Shown here: positions 7,836 to 15,493 of the stretch, one piece after another
How positions within the stretch are numbered: position 1 is the stretch's first letter
How the letters are laid out: the number at the start of each line of letters is the position of its first letter
IMG/VR virus record: IMGVR_UViG_3300027911_000052
Location: 1 to 28,423 of that record
Reading direction: 5' to 3' (one strand)
DNA: 28,423 bases
From: a virus
Program-made: the position numbers and the translations under genes
Notes under the pieces: model-generated
Databases searched by the model: none
Seen by the model: the letters and a program-made list of their open reading frames with translations, nothing else
What the model was told of the DNA's origin: nothing

Positions 7836-8890
7836 GCGACCCACGCGACAGAGCCATCGACGAGTCCGCGCGCAAGGACTCGGAGCGGCGCGAGCTTCTC
7901 ACTTCCGTGCGTGCGCGCACGGACCTGGCGCATGCCAACGCCAAGGTGCGCCAGCTCGAGGCGGACCTGCAGATCGCCGAGGAGCGGCTCGCCGCGGCGC
8001 TTGCGCTCGGGCGGCCGACCAAGCCCATCCCGCCGCTCGGGGCGCCCAAGCAGGTGAAGCACCGCGGGGCGTTCGTGCTGCTGTGCTCTGACTGGCACGT
8101 CGGCGAGCGGGTGGACCCCGACCAGGTCGGCGGCCGGAACGAGTACAACCCGGACATCGCCATCAAGCGGGTGGACAAGCTCATCGAGGGCGCGCGCTGG
8201 ATGATCGAGGCCTGGCGCACGGGCCCGACCGGTTTCGGTTGGGGCATCGACCAGGTCGTCGTCTGGCTGGGCGGCGACATGATGACCGGGATGATCCACG
8301 AGGACCTCGCCGAGTCGAACTACCTCTCGCCCACGGAGGAGGTGCTCCTCGCCCAGGACCTTTGCATAAGATTGATTGAGTCCCTGGGGGCACATGAAGG
8401 TATACGTCGTGTCATCGTCCCGACGAGCTGGGGCAACCACGGCCGGGACACCCCCGAGCGGCGCGTGCAAACCGCCTGGAAGCGCTCTTACGAGTGGCTC
8501 ATGTACCAGCAGATCGCCCGGCACTACGCGGGCTCGGACCGGATCCTGGTGCAGTCCGGGAAGGACGAGATCAGCACCATCGAGGTGCTGGGGCGCACCC
8601 TGCGGTTCAACCACGGCGACCAGTTCCGCTACATGGACGGCGTCGGCGGCCTCACGATCCCGGCCAGGAAGTGGCTCGCCAAGCTCGACAAGACGGCGCC
8701 GGCCGACGTGACCTGCATCGGGCACCACCACACCTACGTCGACCTCGGGGACCTCATCGTCAACAACTGCCTCATCGGCTGGGGCCCGTTCTCGCAGCGC
8801 GTGGCGCCATTCTCCCGGCCGTCGCAGGTGGCGTTCCTCATCGACGAGAAGTTCGGGAAGCGCATGTCGACCGAGATCGTGGTCGGGTAG
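7832..8890 (+). CDS. Calcineurin-like metallophosphoesterase
   Basis: 352 residues from ATG 7832 (4-base overlap with the previous gene). All metal-binding blocks of the calcineurin-like superfamily are visible: 'SDWH' (D87, H89), 'GGDM' (D149), 'GNHGRD' (N202, H203), 'NHGD' (H261) and 'GHHHT' (H298-H300). These hold two divalent metals and hydrolyse phosphoesters. Residues about 15-60 form an additional charged coiled coil before the enzymatic domain, possibly for oligomerisation or partner binding. The true substrate (DNA ends, nucleotide, protein phosphate) cannot be told. It closes the left rightward block and faces the early operon tail to tail. Confidence 0.88.
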   Translation: MSDPRDRAIDESARKDSERRELLTSVRARTDLAHANAKVRQLEADLQIAEERLAAALALGRPTKPIPPLGAPKQVKHRGAFVLLCSDWHVGERVDPDQVGGRNEYNPDIAIKRVDKLIEGARWMIEAWRTGPTGFGWGIDQVVVWLGGDMMTGMIHEDLAESNYLSPTEEVLLAQDLCIRLIESLGAHEGIRRVIVPTSWGNHGRDTPERRVQTAWKRSYEWLMYQQIARHYAGSDRILVQSGKDEISTIEVLGRTLRFNHGDQFRYMDGVGGLTIPARKWLAKLDKTAPADVTCIGHHHTYVDLGDLIVNNCLIGWGPFSQRVAPFSRPSQVAFLIDEKFGKRMSTEIVVG

Positions 8891-8934
8891 CGTTCCCCAC
8901 GGATTCCCCACCTACCGGCTAGGCTATTGATCCG

Positions 8935-9324
8935 TCAGGGGTTGCGACTCCTGGCGCAGGAGCCGGGCCCTTCCGTCCCATCCGGCACGCACGACCAGCC
9001 GGGGTATTGGTTCCCCGCCATGTCCGTCACGGTGAGCGAGAGCGGCACGGTGTAGAGCGTCGAATTGACGCAGCGGCCGCATCCCGTCTTCTCGACAGGG
9101 AAGGTCAGGTCGAATTCCGCATAGCCGCTTGCGGCTTGCTTCACCGTGTATTGCACCGTGCAGCAGGTCTTCCAGCCGGGGGTGGTGGCCTGGACATTGA
9201 ACCCGGGCTCCGCGGTCAACTGCTGTCCAGGGGTGATGACAATGAACTGCGACCAGTCGATGCCGGTAGCCTGCGCTGCGGCCATGCTCATCGCTGCAAG
9301 AACGAACAACAAGAATTTCTTCAT
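8935..9324 (-). CDS. Secreted Cys-rich small protein
   Basis: 129 residues; AAGGAG lies 6 nt before the ATG. Residues 1-19 are a textbook signal peptide (MKK, hydrophobic core, Ala-x-Ala near 17-19). The mature part is beta-rich and carries six cysteines (54, 55, 82, 85, 112, 123), an even number suggesting disulphides formed in the periplasm. There is no lipobox and no recognised domain. It is the last gene of the leftward early operon, far from the structural genes, so a virion role is less likely than an effect on the host envelope, such as altering a receptor or blocking another phage; this is inference. It ends 44 bases from the convergent phosphoesterase gene. Confidence 0.75.
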   Translation of the reverse strand: MKKFLLFVLAAMSMAAAQATGIDWSQFIVITPGQQLTAEPGFNVQATTPGWKTCCTVQYTVKQAASGYAEFDLTFPVEKTGCGRCVNSTLYTVPLSLTVTDMAGNQYPGWSCVPDGTEGPGSCARSRNP

Positions 9325-9363
9325 TTCACGCTCCTTGGTTGGTGCTGCGGTGGGACAACAAAA

Positions 9364-9876
9364 TCAGGTCTTCGAGTCGATGGTGAGGTAGGGCCGGATC
9401 TGGAAGCAGAAAACGATTGGCCCGGGGAGGTCCATCTCGGCGAGCTTGTAGCCAAGGCGGATCTGGTAGCACTTCGTCGCCGACCAGGCGCCGACCTTGT
9501 TCCATTCCCAATACGTCTTCCCCTTGAGCGTCATCCGCACCGAGCAACTGCCCGGCGTGTAGGGGTCCTTCGTCTTGGGGTAGGCAGGGAACGAGTAGGT
9601 GCGCACCGCGTTCGCCGGCGCGATCGGCGCGAGGCGCCAAAAGAGCCCTAGCATCTGGTTGCGCACGCCGAGCCAGTACCACGTCTTGATGGCCTGGCCG
9701 AGGTGCTGGCGCACCCACGCGACCTGCGGCTCGTACATGCCCTGCTCCGGGCCGGGGTCGTCGGGCGTGTTCATCCACCAGGGGATCGGCAGGCCCAGCA
9801 GCGCGAAGGGCGCGACCAGGATCGGGCTCACGAAGAGCACGACGACGTTGAGCACAAAGAGGAGCGGCCAGGTCAT
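9364..9876 (-). CDS. Membrane protein with hydrophobic N-terminus
   Basis: 170 residues. Residues about 3-33 are strongly hydrophobic, enough for one long or two short membrane segments, followed by a Pro/Trp turn ('IPWWMNTPDDPGPE'). The remaining 130 residues are soluble-looking and aromatic-rich (WYWLGVRNQ, YWEWNKVG, FCFQIRPYL). Its start overlaps the helicase stop by 4 bases, so it belongs to the same operon. I recall similar phage proteins of unknown function with the Trp-x-TPDD turn, but give no family name. The function is not known; an inner-membrane accessory role is all the sequence supports. Confidence 0.7.
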   Translation of the reverse strand: MTWPLLFVLNVVVLFVSPILVAPFALLGLPIPWWMNTPDDPGPEQGMYEPQVAWVRQHLGQAIKTWYWLGVRNQMLGLFWRLAPIAPANAVRTYSFPAYPKTKDPYTPGSCSVRMTLKGKTYWEWNKVGAWSATKCYQIRLGYKLAEMDLPGPIVFCFQIRPYLTIDSKT

Positions 9877-11225
9877 TGCTTTCCTTTCATCGCGGATAGG
9901 AGGAGGTCCTGCACTTCGCGCTTCGTCTTCACGCGCTCGATCACGAGCTCGTCGACCGTGTCACGCGCGATGATGTTGTGGACGAACACGGGCCGGTCGT
10001 GGCCAGACTGCATCTGGCGGGTCGGGCCTATACGCTCGAGGATTTGCATTCGCTCCTCGAGGTTCCACCAGTGTCCGAAGTAGACGAGGATGTTTCCGCC
10101 GTCCTGTAGGTTGAGACCGTGACCTGCCGACGCCGGGTGTGCAAACAGCACCGGTATTCGACCGCCGTTCCAATCCGCAATCGTTCGAGGATCAGCGTCC
10201 AGCGGCCGGCCTTTAGGGAACGCCGCCTGCAGGCGGGCGAGGTCCGACTTGAAGTGGTAGGCCACCAGGACGGGCGCGCCAGCAGCTTCCTCCACCACGT
10301 CATCGAGCGCTGCGATCTTTGCATCGTGCACCTCTCTCCATGAACCTTTGTCGTCGATGTAGGCCGCGCCGTTGGCAAGCTGCAAGCACTTCATCGTGCG
10401 GCTCGCGGCGTTGAAGGCCTCGACGCCGTGGCCCTCGATCTCGGCGAACATCTGCCGCTCCATGTCGCGGTAGAGCCCGCGGGCGCGCACCGGCAGGTCG
10501 ACGTAGATGTTGTTGACGATGGGGTCGTTGAGATCGAACCAGTCCTTCGCCTCGATCGTGAGGCACACGTCGCGCAGGAGGTCCTGGATCTCCTCCTGCG
10601 CGTGCTTCTTCGGCGTGATGTTGAATCCGTCGAAAGACTTCTCGAACCAGCGCTGCCGGAAGGAGTCGAACGTGCGCCCCAGGCGCGCGCCGCCATCGAC
10701 GAACCAGAGCTGCCCCCACAGATCCTGCAGCCCGTTGGGGCTGGGCGTGCCGGTGAGTTCGATGAACCGCTCGACCTTGCGGTGCGCGACGCGCCCCAGC
10801 GCCCTCGCCCGCTCAGTGCCCTGCCGGAGCCGGAAACCCTTGAGCTTCGTCGACTCGTCGGCGACCACCGTGCGAAAGGGCCAGCGCTCCCCGAAGTGTT
10901 CGACGAGCCAGGGGAGCTGCTCGAAGTTAGTCGAGTAGAACTTGTGCCCGAGGCGCAGCGCGGAGCGCCGCTCGGGCTCCGAGCCGCACACCGGCATGAT
11001 GGGCGCGAAGCCCCACTTCCTTGCCTCCTCCGGCCAGGTCGTCATCGCCACGCGCAAGGGCGCGACGATGAGCACCGGGTCGTCGTCCACCAGGCGCAGG
11101 GCTTCCAACGCGGAGAGCGTCGAGCCGGTCTTGCCGAGCCCCATGCCTGCCCACACCGCGCACCGCGGCGTTTGCAGGATGTGGTCACGGATGAGCACCT
11201 GGTAGGGTCTAGGCGAGAAGGGCAT
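9873..11225 (-). CDS. SNF2/DEAD-type phage helicase
   Basis: 450 residues with superfamily 2 motifs in order: Q-like 'PRPYQ' at 6-9, Walker A 'GMGLGKT' at 27-33, 'VADEST' (motif II) at 121-126, 'LTGTPSPNG' (motif III) at 158-165, then in the second RecA lobe 'SAGHGLNLQ' (motif V) and 'ERIGPTRQ' (motif VI). These proteins use ATP to translocate on or remodel duplex DNA and are usual in phage replication modules beside VRR-NUC nucleases. The start overlaps the nuclease gene by 17 bases, consistent with coupled expression. The likely role is unwinding or remodelling during replication or recombination, with the nuclease as partner. Confidence 0.88.
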   Translation of the reverse strand: MPFSPRPYQVLIRDHILQTPRCAVWAGMGLGKTGSTLSALEALRLVDDDPVLIVAPLRVAMTTWPEEARKWGFAPIMPVCGSEPERRSALRLGHKFYSTNFEQLPWLVEHFGERWPFRTVVADESTKLKGFRLRQGTERARALGRVAHRKVERFIELTGTPSPNGLQDLWGQLWFVDGGARLGRTFDSFRQRWFEKSFDGFNITPKKHAQEEIQDLLRDVCLTIEAKDWFDLNDPIVNNIYVDLPVRARGLYRDMERQMFAEIEGHGVEAFNAASRTMKCLQLANGAAYIDDKGSWREVHDAKIAALDDVVEEAAGAPVLVAYHFKSDLARLQAAFPKGRPLDADPRTIADWNGGRIPVLFAHPASAGHGLNLQDGGNILVYFGHWWNLEERMQILERIGPTRQMQSGHDRPVFVHNIIARDTVDELVIERVKTKREVQDLLLSAMKGKQ

Positions 11226-11502
11226 CGACGGTCTCGCGCGAGTCGAGCCACACGACGTGCATGCCGCGCCGCTGCATGCGCTCGTGCTCGCGGAGCTGGT
11301 AGAGCTCGGGCTTCTTGCCGGTCGCCTTGAGCTCCACCCACACGGAGAGGGGCTTGCGGTGGACGTTGCCCACCAGGCGCCAGGGCAGCATCACGACGCG
11401 GTCGGGCGCGCCGCGCCGGCCGATCCACTTCACTTTGCGGATCTCCCCGCCCAGCTCCTTCACGCGGCGCACGAGGTAGCGCTCGATGTCGCGCTCCCTC
11501 AT
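11209..11502 (-). CDS. VRR-NUC domain nuclease
   Basis: 97 residues, the length of stand-alone phage VRR-NUC proteins. The PD-(D/E)XK core is readable: E3 and R8 in the first helix, 'GAPDRVV' with the metal-binding Asp (about D34), 'WVELKA' with E57 and K59, and 'YQLREHERM' with the conserved Gln. Members cut branched DNA such as Holliday junctions or flaps. The gene overlaps its upstream neighbour by 4 bases and the downstream helicase by 17, so nuclease and helicase are probably made together and may act on the same replication or recombination intermediates. Confidence 0.87.
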   Translation of the reverse strand: MRERDIERYLVRRVKELGGEIRKVKWIGRRGAPDRVVMLPWRLVGNVHRKPLSVWVELKATGKKPELYQLREHERMQRRGMHVVWLDSRETVDALLA

Positions 11503-11612
11503 CGCAGCACCAGGACGATGAGGAGGATGAGCACCCAGCAGACCGCCGCGATCACGAGGCCCATCACGATGCCTCGGAAGGCGCCAATCGGGTCGTCGAC
11601 TTCCTTGTCCAT
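11499..11612 (-). CDS. 37-aa single-pass membrane peptide
   Basis: Found by reading the gap between polymerase and nuclease. The ATG at 11612 has a very strong ribosome binding site (GGAAGGAG, 4 nt spacing), and the TGA overlaps the nuclease ATG by 4 bases. The peptide starts with an acidic, charged stretch (MDKEVDDP) and continues with about 22 hydrophobic residues, ending in a single Arg. The strong signal and exact coupling argue for a real gene. It could tether something to the membrane or mainly serve to couple translation of the nuclease; no family is recognisable at this size. Confidence 0.68.
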   Translation of the reverse strand: MDKEVDDPIGAFRGIVMGLVIAAVCWVLILLIVLVLR

Positions 11613-11613
11613 G

Positions 11614-13653
11614 TCACTCCTTCCGATAGCGATGGGTCTCGTACCCGGCAGCGGCGAGCGGCAGGTCGGGGGCCCAGGTGGGGGGCGTAGCCATGAGGTT
11701 GGCGAGCTCCCGGTGGTCGAGAGCTGCGCCGTCGGGCACTTCGCAGATCACCTCGTCGTGCACCGTGAGCACGATGTCGAATCCCGCGGCCTCGATCGCG
11801 AGCATCGAGTCCTTGAGGACGTGGCACGCGAGCGCCTGGCACGCGTTCTCGAAGAGCTTGCCGCCGTAGGTCTTGAGGCGCTGCCACTTCCTGCTGTACT
11901 GGTTGCGCCCCATGTAGGTGATGCTGCCGTCGACGATCTTGGGGTCGGGGTAGCAAAGCGCGCGGCCCGAGGGGAGCTGCACGCGCAGCCACGCGCCGTC
12001 CCGGCGGATGCGCAGGCGCCCCAGCTCGCGCGTCACGCCTGGCGAGTCGATCGCAGCGAGGCACTCCTCCTCGAGCGGCTTCCAGAGCGAGGAGATCGCC
12101 GCGTGGCCCTGGCGCCAGCCCAGCACGAAGGACTGGCACACGATCCAGGTGTTGTCCGATAGCCCGAGCTGCGCCGCCGGGTCGCGGCCCTTGTCCCGGT
12201 GCCAGGCGAGCATGGAGATCGCCGGGGTGATGAGGTCCTCGGGGATGCGCGACCAGGCCTCGAGCGCGAGGAGGTCGAGGTCAATGCCATAGACGGCCGC
12301 GAAGGTCACGAACGCGCCCACGCCGCCCTGGTAGCCGAGCGCGAGTTCCTGGACCTTGCCGACCTGGCGCTGGACCTTGGTGACATCCTCGACGCGCACG
12401 CCGAAGCTTTTGGAGTAGGCGAGTTTGTAGAGGTCGGGCCCCTGGCCGGCGTCGTAGGCGCGGAAGGCCTCGAGCTTCCAGTCCTCGCCGGCGAGCCACG
12501 CCTGGATGCGCCCCTCGATGTTCGAGAGGTCCGCGACCACGAGCTTGCGCCCGGGGGGAGCGACGATGCAGCCACGGATCGCCGAGCTCGTGGCCGCCAT
12601 CACGGACGGGAAGACGAGATCCGCGGCGCCCGACTTGATGGCGTCGATGTCGTCCTCGGTGACGTCCATCGACGGGCGCGGGAGGTTCTGCGGCTGGAAC
12701 GTGCGGCCGGACCAGCGGCCGGTGCGGCCGGCGCCGGCGAACTGGAGCGAGCCGCGCAGGCGCCCATCTGTGGCCGCGTTCACGAGCGCGCGGTACTTGG
12801 CCGTGCTCGTGGTCGCGCTGTCCAGGCGGATGGTGAGGAGCTCGCGCAGGCCTTCGGGCATGTCGGGATCCGCCAGGCGCCGCTCGATCGTCGAGGCCTG
12901 CAGGTCCGGGAGGTCCACGCCGTGCTCCTCCATGAGGTGCTCGAGGAGCCGGTCGCGCTGCGTGGCGGCGCCCACGGTGCCCTTCGTGAGATCGAGCACC
13001 CGGTCGGCGAGCCGGAGCTGTTCACGATCAACGGCGGCGATGGCGGCCTCAGCCAGGTCGAGGTCGACTGCAAACCCGCGATCGTTGATGCGCTGGTCGA
13101 GGTGCCAGAGCGCGAGCTCGGCGTTGGGGTAGTTCCACGCCGGGAGCTTGGCGTGCACCGCGCGCATCGCCTCCACGTCCATGCGCGCGTACTCGAGGAA
13201 GCGCGCCCAGTGCTCGGGGTAGTCCTCGGGCCGCGCGCGCTCGCCGTTCTTTGGAGAGCAAAAGAGCTTCACGAGCTCCTTTCCCTCCTTCACCTTCGCC
13301 TTGTCCTGGGGGATCTGCAGGACCTGGCAGAGCTCGTCGAGGCCCCCAGGCAGCGCGTGCGACATCGCCTGGACCATCGTGCAACGCCACTTCTCCAGCG
13401 GGATGTGGACGCCGCTCCTTGCGAAGACATTGCGGTCAAACATCGCGTTGTGCGCGATGACTTCGTCTGGTTGATCCTGCGGCCACTCGTAGCGCGATAG
13501 GTCGGCCTTCTTGGCAGTGAGGTCGATGACCTGCGCCGGCCCGTCGTCGATCGCCCACGCCAGCACAATTGGCTCGCAGGCCTCCACGTAGCGGTAGAGG
13601 CCATGCCGGATCGGGACCGGGCTGTAGGTCTCGAAGTCGAGCCAGAGTTTCAC
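11614..13653 (-). CDS. DNA polymerase, family A, with 3'-5' exonuclease domain
   Basis: 679 residues. The N-terminal proofreading domain shows Exo I 'DFET' (D6, E8), Exo II 'AHNAMFD' (68-73) and Exo III 'YARMDV' (155-160). The polymerase domain shows motif A 'VVADLSNIEGR' (D375, E380), motif B 'RQVGKVQELALGYQG' (R429, K433, Y441) and motif C 'TVHDEV' in the last eighth of the protein. There is no 5' nuclease domain, as is usual for phage enzymes. It replicates the phage genome, presumably with the primase-helicase at 18401 and the ssDNA-binding protein at 14684. Motif A carries Leu-Ser-Asn where bacterial Pol I has Tyr-Ser-Gln, a variant I know from temperate phage polymerases. It overlaps the upstream gene by 4 bases. 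Confidence 0.94.
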   Translation of the reverse strand: MKLWLDFETYSPVPIRHGLYRYVEACEPIVLAWAIDDGPAQVIDLTAKKADLSRYEWPQDQPDEVIAHNAMFDRNVFARSGVHIPLEKWRCTMVQAMSHALPGGLDELCQVLQIPQDKAKVKEGKELVKLFCSPKNGERARPEDYPEHWARFLEYARMDVEAMRAVHAKLPAWNYPNAELALWHLDQRINDRGFAVDLDLAEAAIAAVDREQLRLADRVLDLTKGTVGAATQRDRLLEHLMEEHGVDLPDLQASTIERRLADPDMPEGLRELLTIRLDSATTSTAKYRALVNAATDGRLRGSLQFAGAGRTGRWSGRTFQPQNLPRPSMDVTEDDIDAIKSGAADLVFPSVMAATSSAIRGCIVAPPGRKLVVADLSNIEGRIQAWLAGEDWKLEAFRAYDAGQGPDLYKLAYSKSFGVRVEDVTKVQRQVGKVQELALGYQGGVGAFVTFAAVYGIDLDLLALEAWSRIPEDLITPAISMLAWHRDKGRDPAAQLGLSDNTWIVCQSFVLGWRQGHAAISSLWKPLEEECLAAIDSPGVTRELGRLRIRRDGAWLRVQLPSGRALCYPDPKIVDGSITYMGRNQYSRKWQRLKTYGGKLFENACQALACHVLKDSMLAIEAAGFDIVLTVHDEVICEVPDGAALDHRELANLMATPPTWAPDLPLAAAGYETHRYRKE

Positions 13654-14501
13654 GCGAAGGCCCTCACTCGGTAGTCCTTCGATACCCGAGCGCCTACCCC
13701 TGGATTGACGACTGTCGCGTTAATCCAAATATTTCCGCTATCCAGTCGCCGGATGTGCCCGCGCCGGAGATGCTCGCGTGGTGACGAGTGGGTGCCTAAC
13801 GCTGCGTCGTCCGCTTTTGCCTTGGAGGAAAGTACGAGTACGTGGTACCCATCGAACGGGATCTTTCCTCTTGCTATCCGCCGACGGTTCAGCCTCTCCG
13901 GCGGGGGAACGAATTGCGTGCTGACGTTCTTACATGCCAACGCTGCGCAGAGAATCGGGACAGACAGACAGTCGCTAGCGTTTTCAGCGTAGAGCGCCTT
14001 TTCGGGGTCCGGCATTCCGGCTCGCGCCGCCGCTTGGATGTACTGGTTTATTAGACTCACGTCACCAAGGTATCGAAGGCGCGTAGGATTTCTTAGCCAA
14101 GTCGTTCCGCACAGAGAAGGCAGCCAAATATTTCGGTCCTTCCACCAGCTAATGGACCACGCGCACGCAAAGCCGTTAGCCTCTTCCCACGCTACGCAAA
14201 TCCTCTTTGGGCAGTAAGCAACGAGGGCGTTGCCGAACATTTCTCTGTTGTCGCCAGTGTTCTGAAATTCCAAGACTATGGCGGGAAACGGGAGACGCCA
14301 GTTGTCCGGCAACATGTCCGAGTAAGCCAGGTACGTCCCGTCTTCTACGGGCAAAGCCTTTCCGTCGTCGGGAAGAAAGAACTTCGGCGCGTGTCTGAGC
14401 GCCTCAAGCATCCGCTGGTAAATAGGCTGGTTGTGCTTGGCCTGCGAGGCAGCTATGGCCATTGCTGGTATGGCCTCCGCTGCGTAGGAAAAGCGATCCA
14501 T
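13650..14501 (-). CDS. Phage protein of unknown function in an AT-richer segment
   Basis: 283 residues. Its DNA is visibly poorer in GC (some 60-base lines are 45-57%) than the roughly 65% of its neighbours, and codons such as TTT, TTA and AGA are common. The N-terminal half is Trp/Cys/aromatic-rich (WSISWWKDRNIW, TTWLRNP). The C-terminus carries a 'SPREHLRRGHIRRL' block followed by a short strand 'NIWINATVVNPG', an Arg/His motif I recall at the end of many uncharacterised phage proteins. It has no transmembrane segment or known catalytic motif. Despite its composition it overlaps the polymerase ATG by 4 bases and ends up in the same operon, so it is expressed with replication genes. Recent acquisition is likely. 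Confidence 0.75.
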   Translation of the reverse strand: MDRFSYAAEAIPAMAIAASQAKHNQPIYQRMLEALRHAPKFFLPDDGKALPVEDGTYLAYSDMLPDNWRLPFPAIVLEFQNTGDNREMFGNALVAYCPKRICVAWEEANGFACAWSISWWKDRNIWLPSLCGTTWLRNPTRLRYLGDVSLINQYIQAAARAGMPDPEKALYAENASDCLSVPILCAALACKNVSTQFVPPPERLNRRRIARGKIPFDGYHVLVLSSKAKADDAALGTHSSPREHLRRGHIRRLDSGNIWINATVVNPGVGARVSKDYRVRAFA

Positions 14502-14502
14502 G

Positions 14503-14682
14503 TCAGTTGCCTCGCGGCACGACGATGCGGCCGCCCTCTTGCGGTTGCGGGCCGATGGCAGCTAGAAGCGCCGACGCGATTTTCTGCGCCGGCGTCACCT
14601 CGGCGGACTCAATCGGCTCGGCCACCAAAGCGATAACCGGGCCGTCCGGCGAGTCCTGGATGCTGATGACGATGAGTGCCAT
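14503..14682 (-). CDS. 59-aa hypothetical protein
   Basis: The ATG at 14682 lies 1 base after the upstream stop, and the TGA is 1 base before the next gene's ATG, so it fills the gap exactly. The longer open frame extending to 14871 is a shadow of the upstream gene. The product has a hydrophobic beta start (MALIVISIQD), an acidic centre and an Ala/Leu helix (PAQKIASALLAAIG) with a basic end. No ribosome binding site stands out, so it is probably expressed by coupling. Function unknown. Confidence 0.6.
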   Translation of the reverse strand: MALIVISIQDSPDGPVIALVAEPIESAEVTPAQKIASALLAAIGPQPQEGGRIVVPRGN

Positions 14683-14683
14683 C

Positions 14684-15232
14684 TCAGACCATGCTCTCGG
14701 CGTCGGCGCCCTGGCCGAGGTCCTCGAAGTCGTCGGGGTCCGCGGGCTTGCCGCCGCCGAACGCGTCGCCCTTGCCTGCGAACTGGAGGCCCGTGAAGCT
14801 CGCGCGGATGCCGGGGTTCTCGCCCGCCTGGGCGTAGATCGAGACCATGGCGTTGACGTAGCAGCCCCCATAGAGCTTGCCGTCCTCCTCGACGAGGCGC
14901 GTGCGGTCGCGGTCGACGAGCGTGGGCCGGGTGCGCGAGTGGCACGCTAGGTACCAGCGGCCCTCGTAGCCCTCGTAATCCTTGCTGTTGCCGTCGAGGT
15001 AGCAGTAGCGCTGGCTGTTGCCGGCCCACTGCTTGAGGTTCGCCTCGGCCTTCTTGCCGTACTTCTCTTCGGCGGCCTGGCGGATCGCCTCGCGGATCTT
15101 CTGGTCGTTCTCGGAGCCGGGCTCGATGAGCAAGGTTGCCGAGAAGCGCGGGTTGCCGTCGCCGACCTTGTATTCCTTGGGCTCCCACAGGACGGGGAAC
15201 GAGAGGCGCACGTTGGTGAGTCGGATGTCCAT
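14684..15232 (-). CDS. DUF2815-type phage ssDNA-binding protein
   Basis: 182 residues. The opening 'NVRLSFPVLWEPKEY', the central 'QRYCYLDGNSKDYEGYEGRWYLACHS' region and the 'YGGCYVNAMVSIYAQ...GIRASFTGLQFA' end are diagnostic of DUF2815, an OB-fold ssDNA-binding family related in role to T7 gp2.5. The last 25 residues form an acidic tail (DPDDFEDLGQGADAE), as in other replication SSBs, where it docks partner proteins. It should coat single-stranded DNA during replication or recombination. Neighbouring DUF2800 nuclease and DNA polymerase genes are its usual company. Confidence 0.9.
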   Translation of the reverse strand: MDIRLTNVRLSFPVLWEPKEYKVGDGNPRFSATLLIEPGSENDQKIREAIRQAAEEKYGKKAEANLKQWAGNSQRYCYLDGNSKDYEGYEGRWYLACHSRTRPTLVDRDRTRLVEEDGKLYGGCYVNAMVSIYAQAGENPGIRASFTGLQFAGKGDAFGGGKPADPDDFEDLGQGADAESMV

Positions 15233-15493
15233 TTAGTTCTCCTCTTTGAAAATGTTGGGGTAGCGGCCTTTCGCGCGCTGGATGGCCTGGTCGATCGCCA
15301 GCGCACGCAAGTCGGGTTGCACGTTCGCAGCGCCCACGAGCTGCTCGCGCACGTCGAGCGGCAGGGTCTCTGCGACAAGTGAGCTCAGGCGCATGTAAGG
15401 CCCGCGCCCTCGAGATAGCTCCATCGCCACGCGGCAGGCCTCGATCTCCTCGGGCGTCCACATGCTGATGAGCAGCCCGCGGATCTTCAGCAT
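15233..15493 (-). CDS. Small helical protein, 86 aa, between DUF2800 and DUF2815 genes
   Basis: The ATG at 15493 overlaps the upstream nuclease stop by 7 bases; an alternative ATG at 15463 (MWTPEEIEA) would give 76 residues, and neither has a clear ribosome binding site. The stop abuts the DUF2815 ATG. The sequence is almost all helical and charged (TPEEIEACRVAMELSRG; DLRALAIDQAIQRAKGRYP), without membrane segments. It resembles the small accessory proteins often seen in this position but matches no domain I can name. Confidence 0.65.
   Translation of the reverse strand: MLKIRGLLISMWTPEEIEACRVAMELSRGRGPYMRLSSLVAETLPLDVREQLVGAANVQPDLRALAIDQAIQRAKGRYPNIFKEEN

Noticed and set aside
7682-8911. 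Minus-strand open frame of 409 codons antisense to the phosphoesterase
   Set aside because: All metal-binding motifs are on the plus strand, and the real early operon stops at 8935.
10354-11225. Defective helicase, because motif VI reads ERIGPTRQ rather than QRxxRxGQ
   Set aside because: I recall this motif VI form from other phage SNF2-type helicases, and all other motifs are intact, so it is not evidence of inactivation.
12199-13500. Plus-strand open frame of 433 codons antisense to DNA polymerase
   Set aside because: It lies inside a gene with all polymerase and exonuclease motifs; the antisense product has typical shadow composition.
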